A stretch of DNA of 20,022 nucleotides from Plakobranchus ocellatus (lineage: Eukaryota; Mollusca; Gastropoda; Plakobranchidae): positions 269,064 through 289,085 of the forward strand of contig BLXT01002595.1 in the NCBI GenBank assembly GCA_019648995.1, read 5' to 3'. This document shows, piece by piece, positions 8,868 to 19,525 of this stretch (position 1 is the first letter of the stretch; each line of letters opens with the position of its first letter). Both the position numbers and the translations under genes were made by a program. The notes below the pieces were generated by a model. That model did no database searches. It was not told where the DNA came from and was given only the letters and a program-made list of their open reading frames with translations.

Positions 8868-8873
8868 ATTAAA
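8868..8873 (+). terminator. Candidate proximal poly(A) signal ATTAAA
   Basis: ATTAAA about 0.8 kb after the stop codon, followed by GT-rich sequence (GTGTCAC, then TTTGGTTGGATGTG). It would give a compact cyclin E mRNA. Not distinguishable from chance without RNA ends. Confidence 0.3.
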
Positions 8874-11145
8874 GTGTCACAGATAAATTTCTTTGGTTGG
8901 ATGTGCTCATCTTTAAGTTAAAGTCCTCAGTTTTCAATTAATTTTATGATATTCTCCGATATTTTGCCAGTAACGCCCTGCCATTCTATTGTACCATAGA
9001 ATGATTGTCCTCTCAACACTGGTTTTGGCTTAGCTGCCAACTGGTTGTGGCTTTCCTCCGAACATCACATTTGGTGGGCATTTGAGGCAACAGATTGAAC
9101 AACACTTCTTTGATTCCCAAAATAGAGCCATGTCTTACAATGTGAGAAACCAAAGATAGCTATCATAATTTGTTATTGTAATTTATTGACCTAATACTAT
9201 GTTATTCTCATTATAAGAACTCTACCTCCCCCTTCTCTTTTTGAAAAGCATTGTTGGCGACAATTTCAAAGTCTTACACCGATGCCCTGGCCTGCAAGAA
9301 CTTGAGATCTTATTGTAGCAGATGCACTATGTTCACAGCTCCAGACCTTTCTCTTTGTGTTTTAAAGTACCCAATGATAGAGGTAGTGCTTTGGTTGAAG
9401 TGCTTCGATTTTAAAAAGTAAAATGAGGATTTCTTAATGCTCCTCAGCATTCTGTTGCTTCCCATTTGTTTCATCTGGGATTTCAGGCAATCATATTTCC
9501 CAAGAAAAGACAGCTCAAATTTGTAAGATCATGAATCATCTATTGCTTTTTCTTTCTATCTTCCCTTGTTGGTGTCCTAGCATTGGTTTCTCTTCAGTCA
9601 TGTTTTGTTAGACACTTAGTTGATTTTATCTGAGACTGCATTGGTTTTTTTTATTTTTTTTTTTCCTGGGTTTTTTTTTTTTTGACAACCTTGCCTGATC
9701 TTGTGAACTTTGTGTGGCTTGTTTTGTGTCTGTTTGAATAATCTTTTTTTTGTTTTTGTCCCTTTTTCTAGGTTACTGCTTTTTGACCAATTAAAAAAGA
9801 AAAAGATAATGTCTCTTACCGATTATGTGAAAGATAGTTTTGTTCCAAGTAATGAATTTCAGCAGCAATAAGTTTATTGAAGGTTTCTAATTCTTCATTT
9901 TCAAAACAGTGGAGAAAATGTTTTGTATTTTCAAAATTTCTCTGGCAATTTCACTTTTTTGTTTGAGTAACGTTTGTAATTATCTTTTAAGCATCTGCCA
10001 GTGGTCTTTAAAGTTTGCATCTTGTCTTTCTTTGTGGTGCAGTTTTGTTCTGAATCCTAGCTATGCTCACCATTTCAATGTACATATGCCGAGAAATGCT
10101 ATATAAAGTCTTTCGCTGATTATTGTTTACATTGCAAGAAGAATCAAACCAAAAACACCAGAAGTATTGTTTATCATCGTGCGGTTGCTAAGTGCCTTCA
10201 TCTGCTGCTGGTTTGTGTAGGCTGGATTTAATCTTCATTCACATTGCTTCTTTTGTTCGTATGCTTTTCTATGCTTTTGGCTTGTAAAACCTGTTGTACC
10301 TCAAAAGTTAGTCTAGAACTCGGCATTTTTTAAAAAGGAATCATAAATTCAGATGAAATAACCCCGCTAGCTTCTGTTTTGGGAGAGGAAAAAAAATTTC
10401 ATTTGTTTGTTAACTCTGCACCTTGGGAGAGGGAGGAAATTAAACAATAGTCTGGGGTGATCGTGAGACAGCTCAGGTGGATTTCTAGAAGTTAAAAAAA
10501 AAAAAATAATTTTGATGCTGCATTGATTGCATTAGAGTTATATTGTCACTTACGGACATATGCTGATAACTGTTGGCAACTCTTTAGCATTACAGTTTTG
10601 AAATTCTTTAATTTGTGAAGTAGTGCTTGTGTGCCCAAAAATTTTGGGAAATTGCCAGGTGGTAATACAATTGTCAGAATCATGGGAGACGTTTTACCTA
10701 TGTTGCCAAGTGTTTGGTTCCCGGTCTCCTGATCTTTCGAGAATTATAGTTGGGAATTTAGTTGTAAAATATTAAAAAAATTTGTTTATGTTAGGATGAT
10801 AGTTCAGCTAAGTACAATATGTCTTGTTAAAAAAATGCCACATTGGTGGCTTTAGATTTTAGCAATAGAGTACGATAAATCTAGAGCGCTTAGTGGGCGA
10901 TAATTCTATGCGTAATAGAACAGTTGCGGGCTTTCAAAAGGAGGGCAAGATGCTTGGTTGGGAGTTCTGGTACCCGCACTCAAGCCGTTAGCTTTCACTG
11001 TTCAATCAGCTGAGCATTGCTTGTAAAGCATATTATTTAATTTTCAAATTGGTATGCACATGCTGTGCTGTTGGATTTGCAGTCAGAAAACGTAAAGTCA
11101 ATACAGCATCTCACAAGTATTATAATACTATTTTAATGTCTGTGA

Positions 11146-11151
11146 AATAAA
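11146..11151 (+). terminator. Candidate poly(A) signal AATAAA
   Basis: Canonical hexamer 3.1 kb past the stop, just inside the 10863-12721 block, so it may be contributed by inserted sequence. A second AATAAA follows at 11256-11261. Confidence 0.3.
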
Positions 11152-11782
11152 TTTGAAAACAACATGGCATAATAGGGCTGAGATGTAGATCTATTGATCG
11201 ATGTTCTTCTTTTGTTCTTGTCAACGTGACAATAGCAGTGTGGGTGGTGAAACCAAATAAAAGGGGCGATTAGTAAGTCTAAATATAAATCTTTTTATTT
11301 TATTCATCTATTTTTGCTTTCTTAGTGGAAATTTTATTTTTTATTCAGTTTGCTCCTAGTCAGTAATTTCAGTAAATTTATTCTTAGAATCCCTGCATCC
11401 TCTGCATTCAACCCATTCTTTGCTAAGATTATCAAGTGGTAATCTGAGATAGAAATCCGAAAATATATTCACAACCTTAACATTGCTGGTAAATGTTAAG
11501 TAAAAACATTTATGAAATTAAAAGCAGCAACAATAATAAAAGTTGTTGGTTAAATATCGGGTAATAGAACTAGTTGTAGCAGTAGTGGTAGCAGCAGCAG
11601 CAATAGCGGCTGTTGCGAAGCTGTGTAAGTAGAAGTAACAGTTAGTAGTTTTGTTTTTTTTTAAATACATGCAACAGGGCCACAAAATGGGTATTTTGAA
11701 AAAAAATAAAGTGTGTGTGACAGTTTTTATAAAAAGCTACATAGCTGGATAAATAGGTAAAGAGAGACTTGGACAGTCAAAT

Positions 11783-11797
11783 GTCTATCTTATCTAT

Positions 11798-11849
<52 letters not shown>

Positions 11850-11864
11850 ATAGATAAGACAGAC
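11783..11864. repeat. 82-bp AT-rich palindrome
   Basis: An 18-base arm (GTCTATCTTATCTATCCA) at 11783-11800 and its complement at 11847-11864 match at 17 of 18 positions and flank an alternating TA tract of about 46 bases, itself self-complementary. The whole stretch can fold into one continuous hairpin or cruciform. It is followed by GACA/GATA-type simple repeat to about 11890. Confidence 0.9.
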
Positions 11865-11963
11865 AGACAGAGAGATAAATGGATAGATAAGTATATAAGT
11901 AAAAAGAATAAATTAGATTAAAATCGGGAATTCTTTACGTTTATGTGTATAATAACAATCTTA

Positions 11964-12020
11964 ATAATAATAGTAGTAGTAGTAAATAATAATAGTAGTA
12001 GTAGTAATAATAATAATAAT
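11964..12020 (+). repeat. TAA/TAG trinucleotide microsatellite
   Basis: Interrupted runs of AATAAT and TAGTAG triplets. A shorter AGTAG/CAGCAG-like stretch lies at 11575-11602. Confidence 0.85.
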
Positions 12021-12036
12021 CATTACATAAAATAAA

Positions 12037-12475
12037 TCAGTTTCTTCACATTGCCGATACAAAATGTCTTTTAGTATTTGAGGAAGGGGAGGGTCGATCA
12101 AAATTAGAAAGAGATGATATATGATATTACGTGTCCGAGACTAACAGCTGTAACTGATTATTTACTAACTGAAAAATGAAATCATTTCACATATGGGAAA
12201 CTCTTAAAACATGCTTTATAACTAAAAAAAAGAAAACCAAAACGATATAGTAGTCAATTTCTGCACATTGCTGATACAAAATGTCATTAAGTTTTTGAGG
12301 AAGGGGAGGGTCGATTAAAATTAGAGAGAGAGAGAGAGAGATGAAATATTATAATATGTGTCCAAGACTAATAGCTGTAAATAGTTATTTACTAAGTGGA
12401 AAATGTGATCGTTTCACATATGGGAAGCTCTTTTAACCTACTTTATTGAAAAACAAAACAAAATCGATATAATAA
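12037..12475 (+). repeat. Tandem duplication of a ~217-bp unit
   Basis: Unit 1 runs from about 12037 to 12253 and unit 2 from about 12254 to 12475. Both contain, in order: CACATTG-Y-TGATACAAAATGTC-type sequence (with CCGATAC in unit 1), GAGGAAGGGGAGGGTCGAT, GTGTCC-R-AGACTAA, AGCTGTAA, TTTCACATATGGGAA and CGATATA. By eye the identity is roughly 80-85%, with a GA-repeat expansion in unit 2 near 12325-12341. No open frame is conserved between copies. Confidence 0.9.
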
Positions 12476-12564
12476 TATTGGTATCATATCGGAAATTTTC
12501 GTGTCCATAAAGCAATAATGTTGCCTAGCCATCTTTATGTTAATAAATTGCTGCTAGTGCAGAC

Positions 12565-12715
12565 TGCCCACCCGCTGCGTTGTCCTCCTTTCGCCCACCC
12601 TGTGACTTGCGTTTTTTTGCCACAAAAATCATCGCCGCCATGTTGTGGCCAGTAGTAGGGAGCGAAAAGGAGTTTGCCACGGTCACGGCAGTAAACTCTC
12701 TTGATTTATCGTACT
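12565..12715 (+). promoter_or_regulatory. CpG-rich islet with a YY1-type site
   Basis: About ten CpG dinucleotides in 150 bases in a region otherwise poor in them, with local GC content near half. GCCGCCATGTTG at 12634-12645 fits the YY1 consensus, often found just downstream of transcription starts. The same ATG opens a 34-codon frame (12640-12744) in a strong initiation context (GCCGCCATG). It could be a promoter of a downstream transcript, or simply the terminal part of the inverted-repeat-bounded block, whose right arm overlaps it. Confidence 0.35.
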
Positions 12716-15700
12716 CTGTTGAATTTAATCCAGAAAGCTGTTAAGCAAGCAGATATTCATGTGGCCTTTTTAGCCATTGAGTTCCATGAATTAGTAATTC
12801 TATATTAAACTTCCAAAGTTGGAATAGTGTAGCAGTGTATGCTTTTATTGCGTATGTTTGAATTTCATGTCATCTTATTTTTTTTTTTTTTGCTGTATCA
12901 CCGACTTTCTGATATATATTAATATATTTAAGACCATGTTTTTAATATAATATGATTTCAGATGTAATACTAATCTAATTTGCATTCTTTATTTATTTTG
13001 TTGTAATGAATTTGTGTATTTACTGTTAAAGAGTACAAAAACATGACGTACTTATTATTCAACTTAAGAACTTGTCATCTCTTGTATATTATGGTGATCT
13101 TAAATAATGTGTGGATTAATGCATACTATTTATTGTGAAAGAACTGATTATGCTTCATATTTGCAGCTATGTTTTGTCTGGTGAGATTGATGTTAAGAAA
13201 AGCTTTGGCTTGAGCATGTGAGTCAATTTTTTGCTTACTCGTAAATATGTTGTTTATAGAAGATAACGAGTTCACTAAGAATCATGTCAGTGTGTTTTAT
13301 CACCATACAGTGGCCACGGGCACATTAGTTTTATAAGGTATAGAGGGCTTCTTACCCAGTCAGCATGTCATATGGCTCCTTTCCATCTTTTACCCATGAG
13401 AGAATCTCGCTCAATACAATGTTTATAATTATTATAAATGTACTGCTTTATTTTAGTTTTTGAAGGTTTTCGTCAAAGACATATGTAATCTATTTATCAA
13501 AGGCTGAAAGAAAAACCAGATTATTGGGTTATGCTTTCCTTAGATTTCTGTACATTTTTTTTTTTAGTAGCTGTGACAAGCTGTAGGGGGTCACTTACCA
13601 CCAGGGCTAATAACATGGCTTGTCCTGGTGACAAAGATTATTTCATGAGTGGTAGTAGTTAACATTCATTGGATATGATAGATGTAGCATGTTTTGCAGT
13701 GGAACCCTTTACCCTGGCCTATCCATGCCTTTGATGAGATAGAAATTTGTCCTGCGGTTTTGGAACAGTGGCATGGTCTGTTTGCTTGGCTTGTGTATGG
13801 GGCTGGACACTCCAGGGTGTCCAGAGGAAGTGCTGGGTGTGAAATCTGGCACTCAATTCGGAATTTTAGGCTGACCTGAGTAAATCCAAATACCTCAATG
13901 GATCAGGGACTGTCAATTCGAGGATTTTATTTCCACCTAACTGCTTGAATATGTAAAGTTCATATGTAAACGTACTGCTCTTTTAACCGTTTGGCTAGGG
14001 GGAAAAGGCATCAACAGAACAGCTCCAGAATGATATAAGAGTCAATGCACAGGATTTAAAGAATTCTGAGGATAAAGAAAAAGGAACAGTTTTTTTTCCT
14101 CTCTAGTTGGAAACTAAGATGTCAATATCCTACAGAATTTTGAAATTCATATACTTGAAGTTCTGGGATTATCTGCTGCTACTTATATCCCTTTCTTTTA
14201 CTTGGTTTTTTTTATAATCTTGGCCAACCTTTCTCAGGATACAATATTTTTGTGCTCTGCAAACTACCCAATTAAATTTTTTTTCAAAAAAGAAGAAAAA
14301 AATCATTATGCCTTTAAAAATTTGCGTTCAGGAAATGTGTTCAAGTTTCTGACTAAAGATGAATACTAGGGCCAGACTGCTGTGTAGTCTTAATGTAAAC
14401 CCCTTCAAACCTGAAATCTACCAAACCAAAGCAAAAACTAGGGTCCAGGAAAACTGGTTGTAGAAAGATTTCACTGTCATGTGTCTGTGCAAGTGTGAGT
14501 AACTAAATGTTTTTCTGTATCAGTAAAGAGAACTGCCTGTTTTAATGTTTCAATATGTTTTGCTAGCCACTGCCATTGCTACAATCAGATATTTTCAACT
14601 GATGACAACCAAGCTCATATCACTCAGTATTTTGATCTTGTATTTTTTTGCAATGCCTATTGTACAATATTGTAACTAGCAGAGAAGTATTACATGTGTT
14701 TTATTATCTTCTTTATTCCTGCTCCAAGAGCTGCAATAGAAACCCCTAATGTGTTCTTTGTGCTGGCTTTTCCTCCCCCATCCCTGAGCTCATATAGATT
14801 CACACATTGTTCTTGTGTAATAGATTGAAGGTTTTATTTCTTAATTTAATAATGTATTTTTCATGTGGCCAAATGATTTGTATGCATATTTAACTGTCTC
14901 AGCCGCAATGGACTTACCAACTTAATTTTGCTTTTTATATGAATTACGGTTTTTGGGGGGGGGGTAAGAATCCAAACCCTCTTTTTTATTTTTTAAGTGA
15001 TGCTTGGTAGTCTTTCCCTTCTCTAAACTATCAGTTTTTTCCCCCCTGCTTAGAGACAATTATCTCTACTTGCTTCCTCTAATACATGTACTTTCATAGC
15101 TTTATACTTTAAATCCCAGTGTTGAAAAATTAATTGGTATTGTTTCTGTAATGGTTGAAAGACATATGTGACTCACACTTAGTAGATAATATTTTCCCAT
15201 CAAATTTCTCTTACTTTAATCTTGGAAAGTGGGCAGGTTTGCTGTTGGGATAAACATATTCTTGGGATCAAGATTCAGAATTTCAATCTTTTTTGTGTTG
15301 GGAGAAATATATATGTCGGAGAAGATCAACAGTCAACGGCCACTTTCTAAAGGGAAAAAAAATATGGTGAACTTATTTTTAAATTCAAATTTTGCCTTTT
15401 TGGTTTGATTAAGACTAGATACTCTTGTTCATGTTAAATTTTGGCCTTAAGTTTTAGCTTATCTTGATGTCATTTACTTAGATTATGTGAATATGCATAT
15501 ACTTAGATTAATTTAACTTTTTTGGACCTAACAACCATGTATATCTTACGACCTGTACTCATGAGTTTGAGAAAAGATTTTGAACATTTGAAGTCATAAT
15601 ATGCAGTTTCTAAGCTTGGCAATCATGGTTTGGTTATTGTATATAGCCAGTTCACAACAAGGTAATCTCAGGCTTTTGGGCCCTCTGTCAGACCAGGGCA

Positions 15701-15777
15701 CCAGTGTAGCAATGATGGAAACTGGATAGAGATGTAGGAACCCTGAGCCCCCTCCGTAAAAATTTGGCTGTTTTTGG

Positions 15778-15783
15778 AATAAA
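15778..15783 (+). terminator. Candidate poly(A) signal AATAAA
   Basis: Canonical hexamer in T-rich context, followed by GTATATGTAGTG. Supporting context is weaker than at 16947. Confidence 0.25.
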
Positions 15784-16946
15784 GTATATGTAGTGATAAG
15801 AGTTCATTCAAATCCTTTTTTTTACGCCAAGAAAAGAAAAGAAAAATGTTGCATGGGACTTCAGACTCTATAGAGGATAGGCCAGGTCTGAAAAATGTAA
15901 ACAATTATTGGACGAGAATTTTGTTGTTGAAGTTATTCTCTGTTGAAAGATATTGGAGAAAATGATGTGTCGACATAATACAAAAACAGTATGCGTAATT
16001 TCATGGCAATGTTTTTGATCATATGATGAAATTTCTATGTATATTACAACTGCTCTCCCTTATATTTTTCAACAATTGTCCTTCATGTTGTGTGTGTGTG
16101 TTTTTTGTTTTTTTTTAAACTGCTGTTTTTTTTATTACGACCTGTTCATGCTGATATTTAATCTTTCTGGCTTCCTGAATGACTTTTACAGTCTCATGAA
16201 ATGGCAAACGTGATTACCTCACATGAAAGATTGGGATTCACCAAAGGCGTGACATTGATTTGAGTTGTGAATGTTCCCACAGCCGCTAATTGGTTATCTG
16301 ACGGTGATGGAAGAGAGAGAGAGCCTTGTTCAAGTAATGCTGTCTTTCAGTTTGCACAGCTGATGAATTTGTTCGTATTTATCTAGCACTACAATTCTAC
16401 ACCACCTCTGGTTTCCCAGAAACCTCTTCATCGTGGGGCGCTCATGATTGCAACGGTTTTTACTTGGTTATATGTTTTTTGTACAAATCAGACACGTGTA
16501 ATTTTTCTTCAAACCAGTCTAAAAAAAACAGTGCGGTATTAGGCTCATTAAGACAGACTGGTCTCAAGACAATTGAAATTTGATTCTAAGACAGCTTGCT
16601 ACTTGCAGACAGAAAGGATTGTAGTTACATTGATCATGGCAAATGTGTAAGTGTATTTATGAAGACTGTGAAAGCTGAGAGTGTATGTCTTGTATATATT
16701 GATTCTCTGTATTTTGAAAACAAAATTTTCTTAAAGTTGGTAATTTTTAAGTAGCTGATGTAGTCATGTGACAGCTAAGCTTCCCTTACATGCTTGGCTT
16801 GTCTTCTTTGAAAGCTGATGTTAGTATTGTTGCATCTCATGTTTAATTTAAGTGTTCGTGTCAAATTGCCATTGTTTTAAAATTTTCCCCCCAATTTCCT
16901 GCTCCATGTTGCTTGAGTCTGGTCTCCATTCCATGAGTAACATTGA

Positions 16947-16952
16947 AATAAA
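16947..16952 (+). terminator. Best candidate distal poly(A) signal
   Basis: AATAAA followed about 30-60 bases later by a strongly GT-rich stretch (GGTCTTTGTTCAGTGTTGG then TTTGTTTCTATTGTGTG, 16980-17020), the classical arrangement of a cleavage site and downstream element. The plus-strand T excess disappears just after it, which supports transcription ending here. Confidence 0.5.
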
Positions 16953-17436
16953 GTAATATTTATTTCTCGTCAATAGCCTTGGTCTTTGTTCAGTGTTGGT
17001 TTGTTTCTATTGTGTGAATGGTTCTATGGTAATATTTCTAGCTACATATTCAAGCGTTTATATCATAAGCCTGCACAACTTATTCAAATTCAACTTCAAC
17101 TTTAATTGTCATACAAACAGAACTATTTCAAGATGTTGTGATGTTTGATGTTACATGTACATGCTGTAAACACCAGAAGTACATATCTTTGAAACTCACT
17201 GAATCACCATGTAGTTAATGTTAGCATTTCATTTATTTCCCTTTATTACCCAACATAATTTCAACATTAATGGACAAGATCACCATCCAGATTAAAAAAA
17301 TAAAACAAACCAAAAAAACCCCACTAATCTAATAATCTCAATCTAGGATCCAAAGAATGCCAGGGCAAAATCACATTACTGTTGCAGAACCGAGGCTAAA
17401 TAAACACGTATGGTAATTAAAAAACATCTGCAGTTG

Positions 17437-17515
17437 GGAGGTGTAGTGGCTCCAAGTATAGCACATTTGCTCTGAAATCTGCAGGAACTTCCTCGGGGTT
17501 TTGATCTTGGCATTT
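17437..17515 (+). repeat. Possible tRNA-derived SINE remnant
   Basis: GTGTAGTGGCTCCAAGTATAGCAC resembles the D-arm and A-box region of a tRNA, and GGGGTTTTGATCTTGG about 50 bases on is a damaged B-box-like sequence (consensus GGTTCGATCC). The order and spacing suit a SINE head, but both boxes are imperfect and only one copy is visible. Confidence 0.3.
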
Positions 17516-17822
17516 GCCCCCTGGCCCAACCCAACCCAAAAGCACCAAAAGTAAGAAATGGGCTTTTCTGAGGATTGAGCACAATCTATTCTCATAGCAT
17601 TGACTGATTGGTAAGAACCACAAGCTGTTTTTAAGCAAGTGAAAAAAATAAACTGAATAAAGATGAGGGGAATTGGGAACAATATTAATAATAATATATG
17701 AAAATGATTGGTTTGGTATTCCATAGTGACCATACCTTTCTGGACACATCAGATTTTGTTGACCAGCCGACAGCGGTTGGAAAGCATTTCTCGCTTGAAA
17801 GTTTAAAAAAAAAAGTGTATTG

Positions 17823-18026
17823 CAGTGGGGTCTGGCCAAAGTAAACTCGTTTAAGGGAAAGTCTTGCTTAAAAAGTCAAGTCCTCATGGCAGCGCGCGGC
17901 CCCTCTCCCCCCCCCACACACACACACTTTTTGTTTTCCTATTTATTTGCTATGGATAAAGTAAACATGGGTTAAGTCAACCAATTTTGACGGCACCGAG
18001 AGGTTGACTTTAAACAGAATCCACTG
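17823..18026. mobile_element. MITE-like element, possibly pogo/Tigger type
   Basis: The 12 bases CAGTGGGGTCTG at the left match the reverse complement of CAGAATCCACTG at the right at 10 positions, and the right end is followed by TA. Inside, AGTCAACC at 17975-17982 and GGTTGACT at 18002-18009 form a perfect 8-bp inverted pair, and GTTTAAG/GTTAAGT words recur. CAGTRGA-type ends with TA targets are typical of pogo-like elements in invertebrates. The left flank reads TG rather than TA, so decay or a chance match cannot be excluded. Confidence 0.4.
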
Positions 18027-19508
18027 TATTATACAGTACTAAGGTCAATGACGTTTGTTCTAGCACCGAGCATGTGAGAATAAAACGTTGAAAGATAAGA
18101 AGGAATATGTGTCTTGATTTTGAAACGGCGCCGATGGAGGAGAGAGTCGTCGCGGTCCGTTGATGATCCTTCTTTGTACTTCATTAACATTTTTAATGTG
18201 TATTTTTTACCAAGCCTGTCAAAAGCTGACAGTGACAGCCAGGCATAAACTCAAAAAAATGTCCTGTAGGCGACAACTTCTATGTTTCTAAATAGGTGTA
18301 GAAAACACAACGATCATTATTTAGAGATCGGAAAAATTGGAAAAGATTTTATCTATCTTTAATTTAATTTTAAAAAAAAAATTACTTGAAAAAAAATCTC
18401 GAATGCCCAGCTGGAATCTGCATAGCTCTTTTCAGTTTCCACACTATAAAACATAGAAATCGTTAAAAGATATTGAACTTTTTTGAAGATGCCATCTGCG
18501 CTGGTCTGAACACATGTCTTAGACTCTTCAGCATTCATAAAAGTTTTACTAATTCACGTTACTGGGAGTCGTGAAGAGTTCCTTCAGAAAGGCTTATTAC
18601 AGAGAGGCTAAACAAGGTTGAGACCTTTAATTATAACTATGATAAATATACATGTACAAATATCGCACACATAATGTGGATGTGTGTGTGTATTTTCTCT
18701 CTCTCGCTCACGGAAATGCATTTTAGTTAACTAGGAATTTTTGGTTTGCATTAACACTTTAAAATAAAAATGGAATATTTCAAGCCTTTTTTTTTTTTCA
18801 ACTTTCTTTGTAATTTTTGGTAGCGCTAATTTTTTTCTGATAAAATTTTAGGGCGAAACTTTAACGTATTACTTTGCGCTGTTCAAATTCATTAAATTAA
18901 GTTGGTGGTTGTATTCTTTTCTTATAAAAAAAAATGTATAAAGTAGTACTTGTACAGGTTCAGAGAAATGAGCTGCGAGAAATCAAAGCCATACAATGTC
19001 AGCTAAGTCATATTTATTACAATCAATTTGCACAAAAACCCCCAGGACATTTTGTAAATAAATCACAGATTTTGTACCCCAAGATACGTATTGCAAGCAC
19101 AAGATATCTTTCACATTTCTCTCGATATAAACTCATCATCACAATTTCTGTTATGATTATGAAGATAAAATTAGTGATATAATCAGAGAATGAAAATTGA
19201 AATAATGTAATTCATGCGTATATTCATTTAAATAAAATGCATGCAGTTAAGAAAAAAAAAAAGACAAATCATCATCAATTGTCCATGATAGATATTGCCG
19301 GTAAGGACTTTTTGATCTGGCGGGATAATAAGGGGGGCGAGGCTTGCGAAATTGTGTCTACAACAGTAAGTAAGCAAGATCGATTGCACCATTAGGGCTT
19401 ACAATATAAACTTACATGGGTTACACAACTGTAATTCTAGAACTGTTAAAACTTACCTCCAATTCTAGCATCAGGCAAAATTGTTACGAATTCTACACCC
19501 TCCTCCAG

Positions 19509-19525
19509 CCCCCGCCCGCCCGCCC
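19509..19525 (-). other. Very compact G-quadruplex motif on the minus strand
   Basis: The plus strand has CCCCC, CCC, CCC, CCC separated by single G bases, so the minus strand has four G runs with one-base loops, the most stable class of predicted G-quadruplex. Two C-rich runs immediately upstream (CCCTCCTCC) extend the GC-rich patch. There is no gene next to it inside the window; it could mark a regulatory region of a neighbour to the right. Confidence 0.65.

Larger units (their letters stand above)
8061..10862 (+). other. Cyclin E 3' untranslated region, proximal part
   Basis: Sequence following the stop codon, with no coding similarity. It opens with GT/GA-rich, imperfectly repeated sequence (8074-8391) and becomes T-rich. 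Hand counts on sample lines show a clear excess of T over A (10,201-10,260 has 30 T against 7 A), the asymmetry expected of the sense strand of transcribed DNA. A UGUANAUA-type Pumilio-like site lies at 10079-10086, though such sites are expected by chance in sequence this AT-rich. The 3' end is uncertain: candidate poly(A) signals are at 8868, 11146 and 16947. Confidence 0.6.
10863..12721. mobile_element. 1.86-kb block bounded by a 24-bp inverted repeat
   Basis: The 24 bases at 10863-10886 match the reverse complement of 12698-12721 at 22 positions, including an uninterrupted GAGTACGATAAATC. Sequence just inside both ends is richer in CpG than the surroundings, and the block lacks the T excess seen on both sides. 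These agree with an inserted non-autonomous DNA transposon. I could not find a convincing target-site duplication, the exact outer boundary is uncertain, and there is no transposase frame inside. Confidence 0.45.
12722..16980 (+). other. T-rich transcribed-looking region, possible distal 3' UTR
   Basis: No coding exon is recognised in these 4.2 kb; reading frames are short and unlike any family I know. The plus strand shows a sustained excess of T over A that ends abruptly near the AATAAA at 16947. UGUANAUA-type sites occur at 15638-15645 and 16691-16698. Interpretations are the distal part of a very long cyclin E 3' UTR, readthrough sequence, or a separate plus-strand noncoding transcript. 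Confidence 0.4.

Noticed and set aside
10203-10209. TGCTGCT, a match to the miR-15/16 seed target known for vertebrate cyclin E
   Set aside because: A single 7-base match in several kb is expected by chance, and that microRNA family is not known to me outside vertebrates.
13576-13632. CACCAGG...CCTGGTG hairpin
   Set aside because: Only about 7 bp of stem with an 18-base loop; not distinguishable from chance and not matching a known structured RNA.
13694-13879. 61-codon frame with several Trp residues
   Set aside because: No family resemblance, no splice-site or promoter support, and short enough to occur by chance.
10079-16698. Several UGUANAUA Pumilio-type sites in the presumed 3' UTR
   Set aside because: My rough estimate of the chance number in ~9 kb of this composition is about two; three or four sites are not a clear enrichment.
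17371-17839. Overlapping minus-strand open frames of 68-140 codons
   Set aside because: No recognisable domain, no good start context, and three overlapping frames are open at once, which is typical of chance in low-stop sequence. The best explanation of part of it is the SINE-like remnant.
18934-19182. 82-codon plus-strand frame after a TATA-like stretch
   Set aside because: AT-rich codon content, no recognisable motif, and the TATA-like sequence is unremarkable in this composition.
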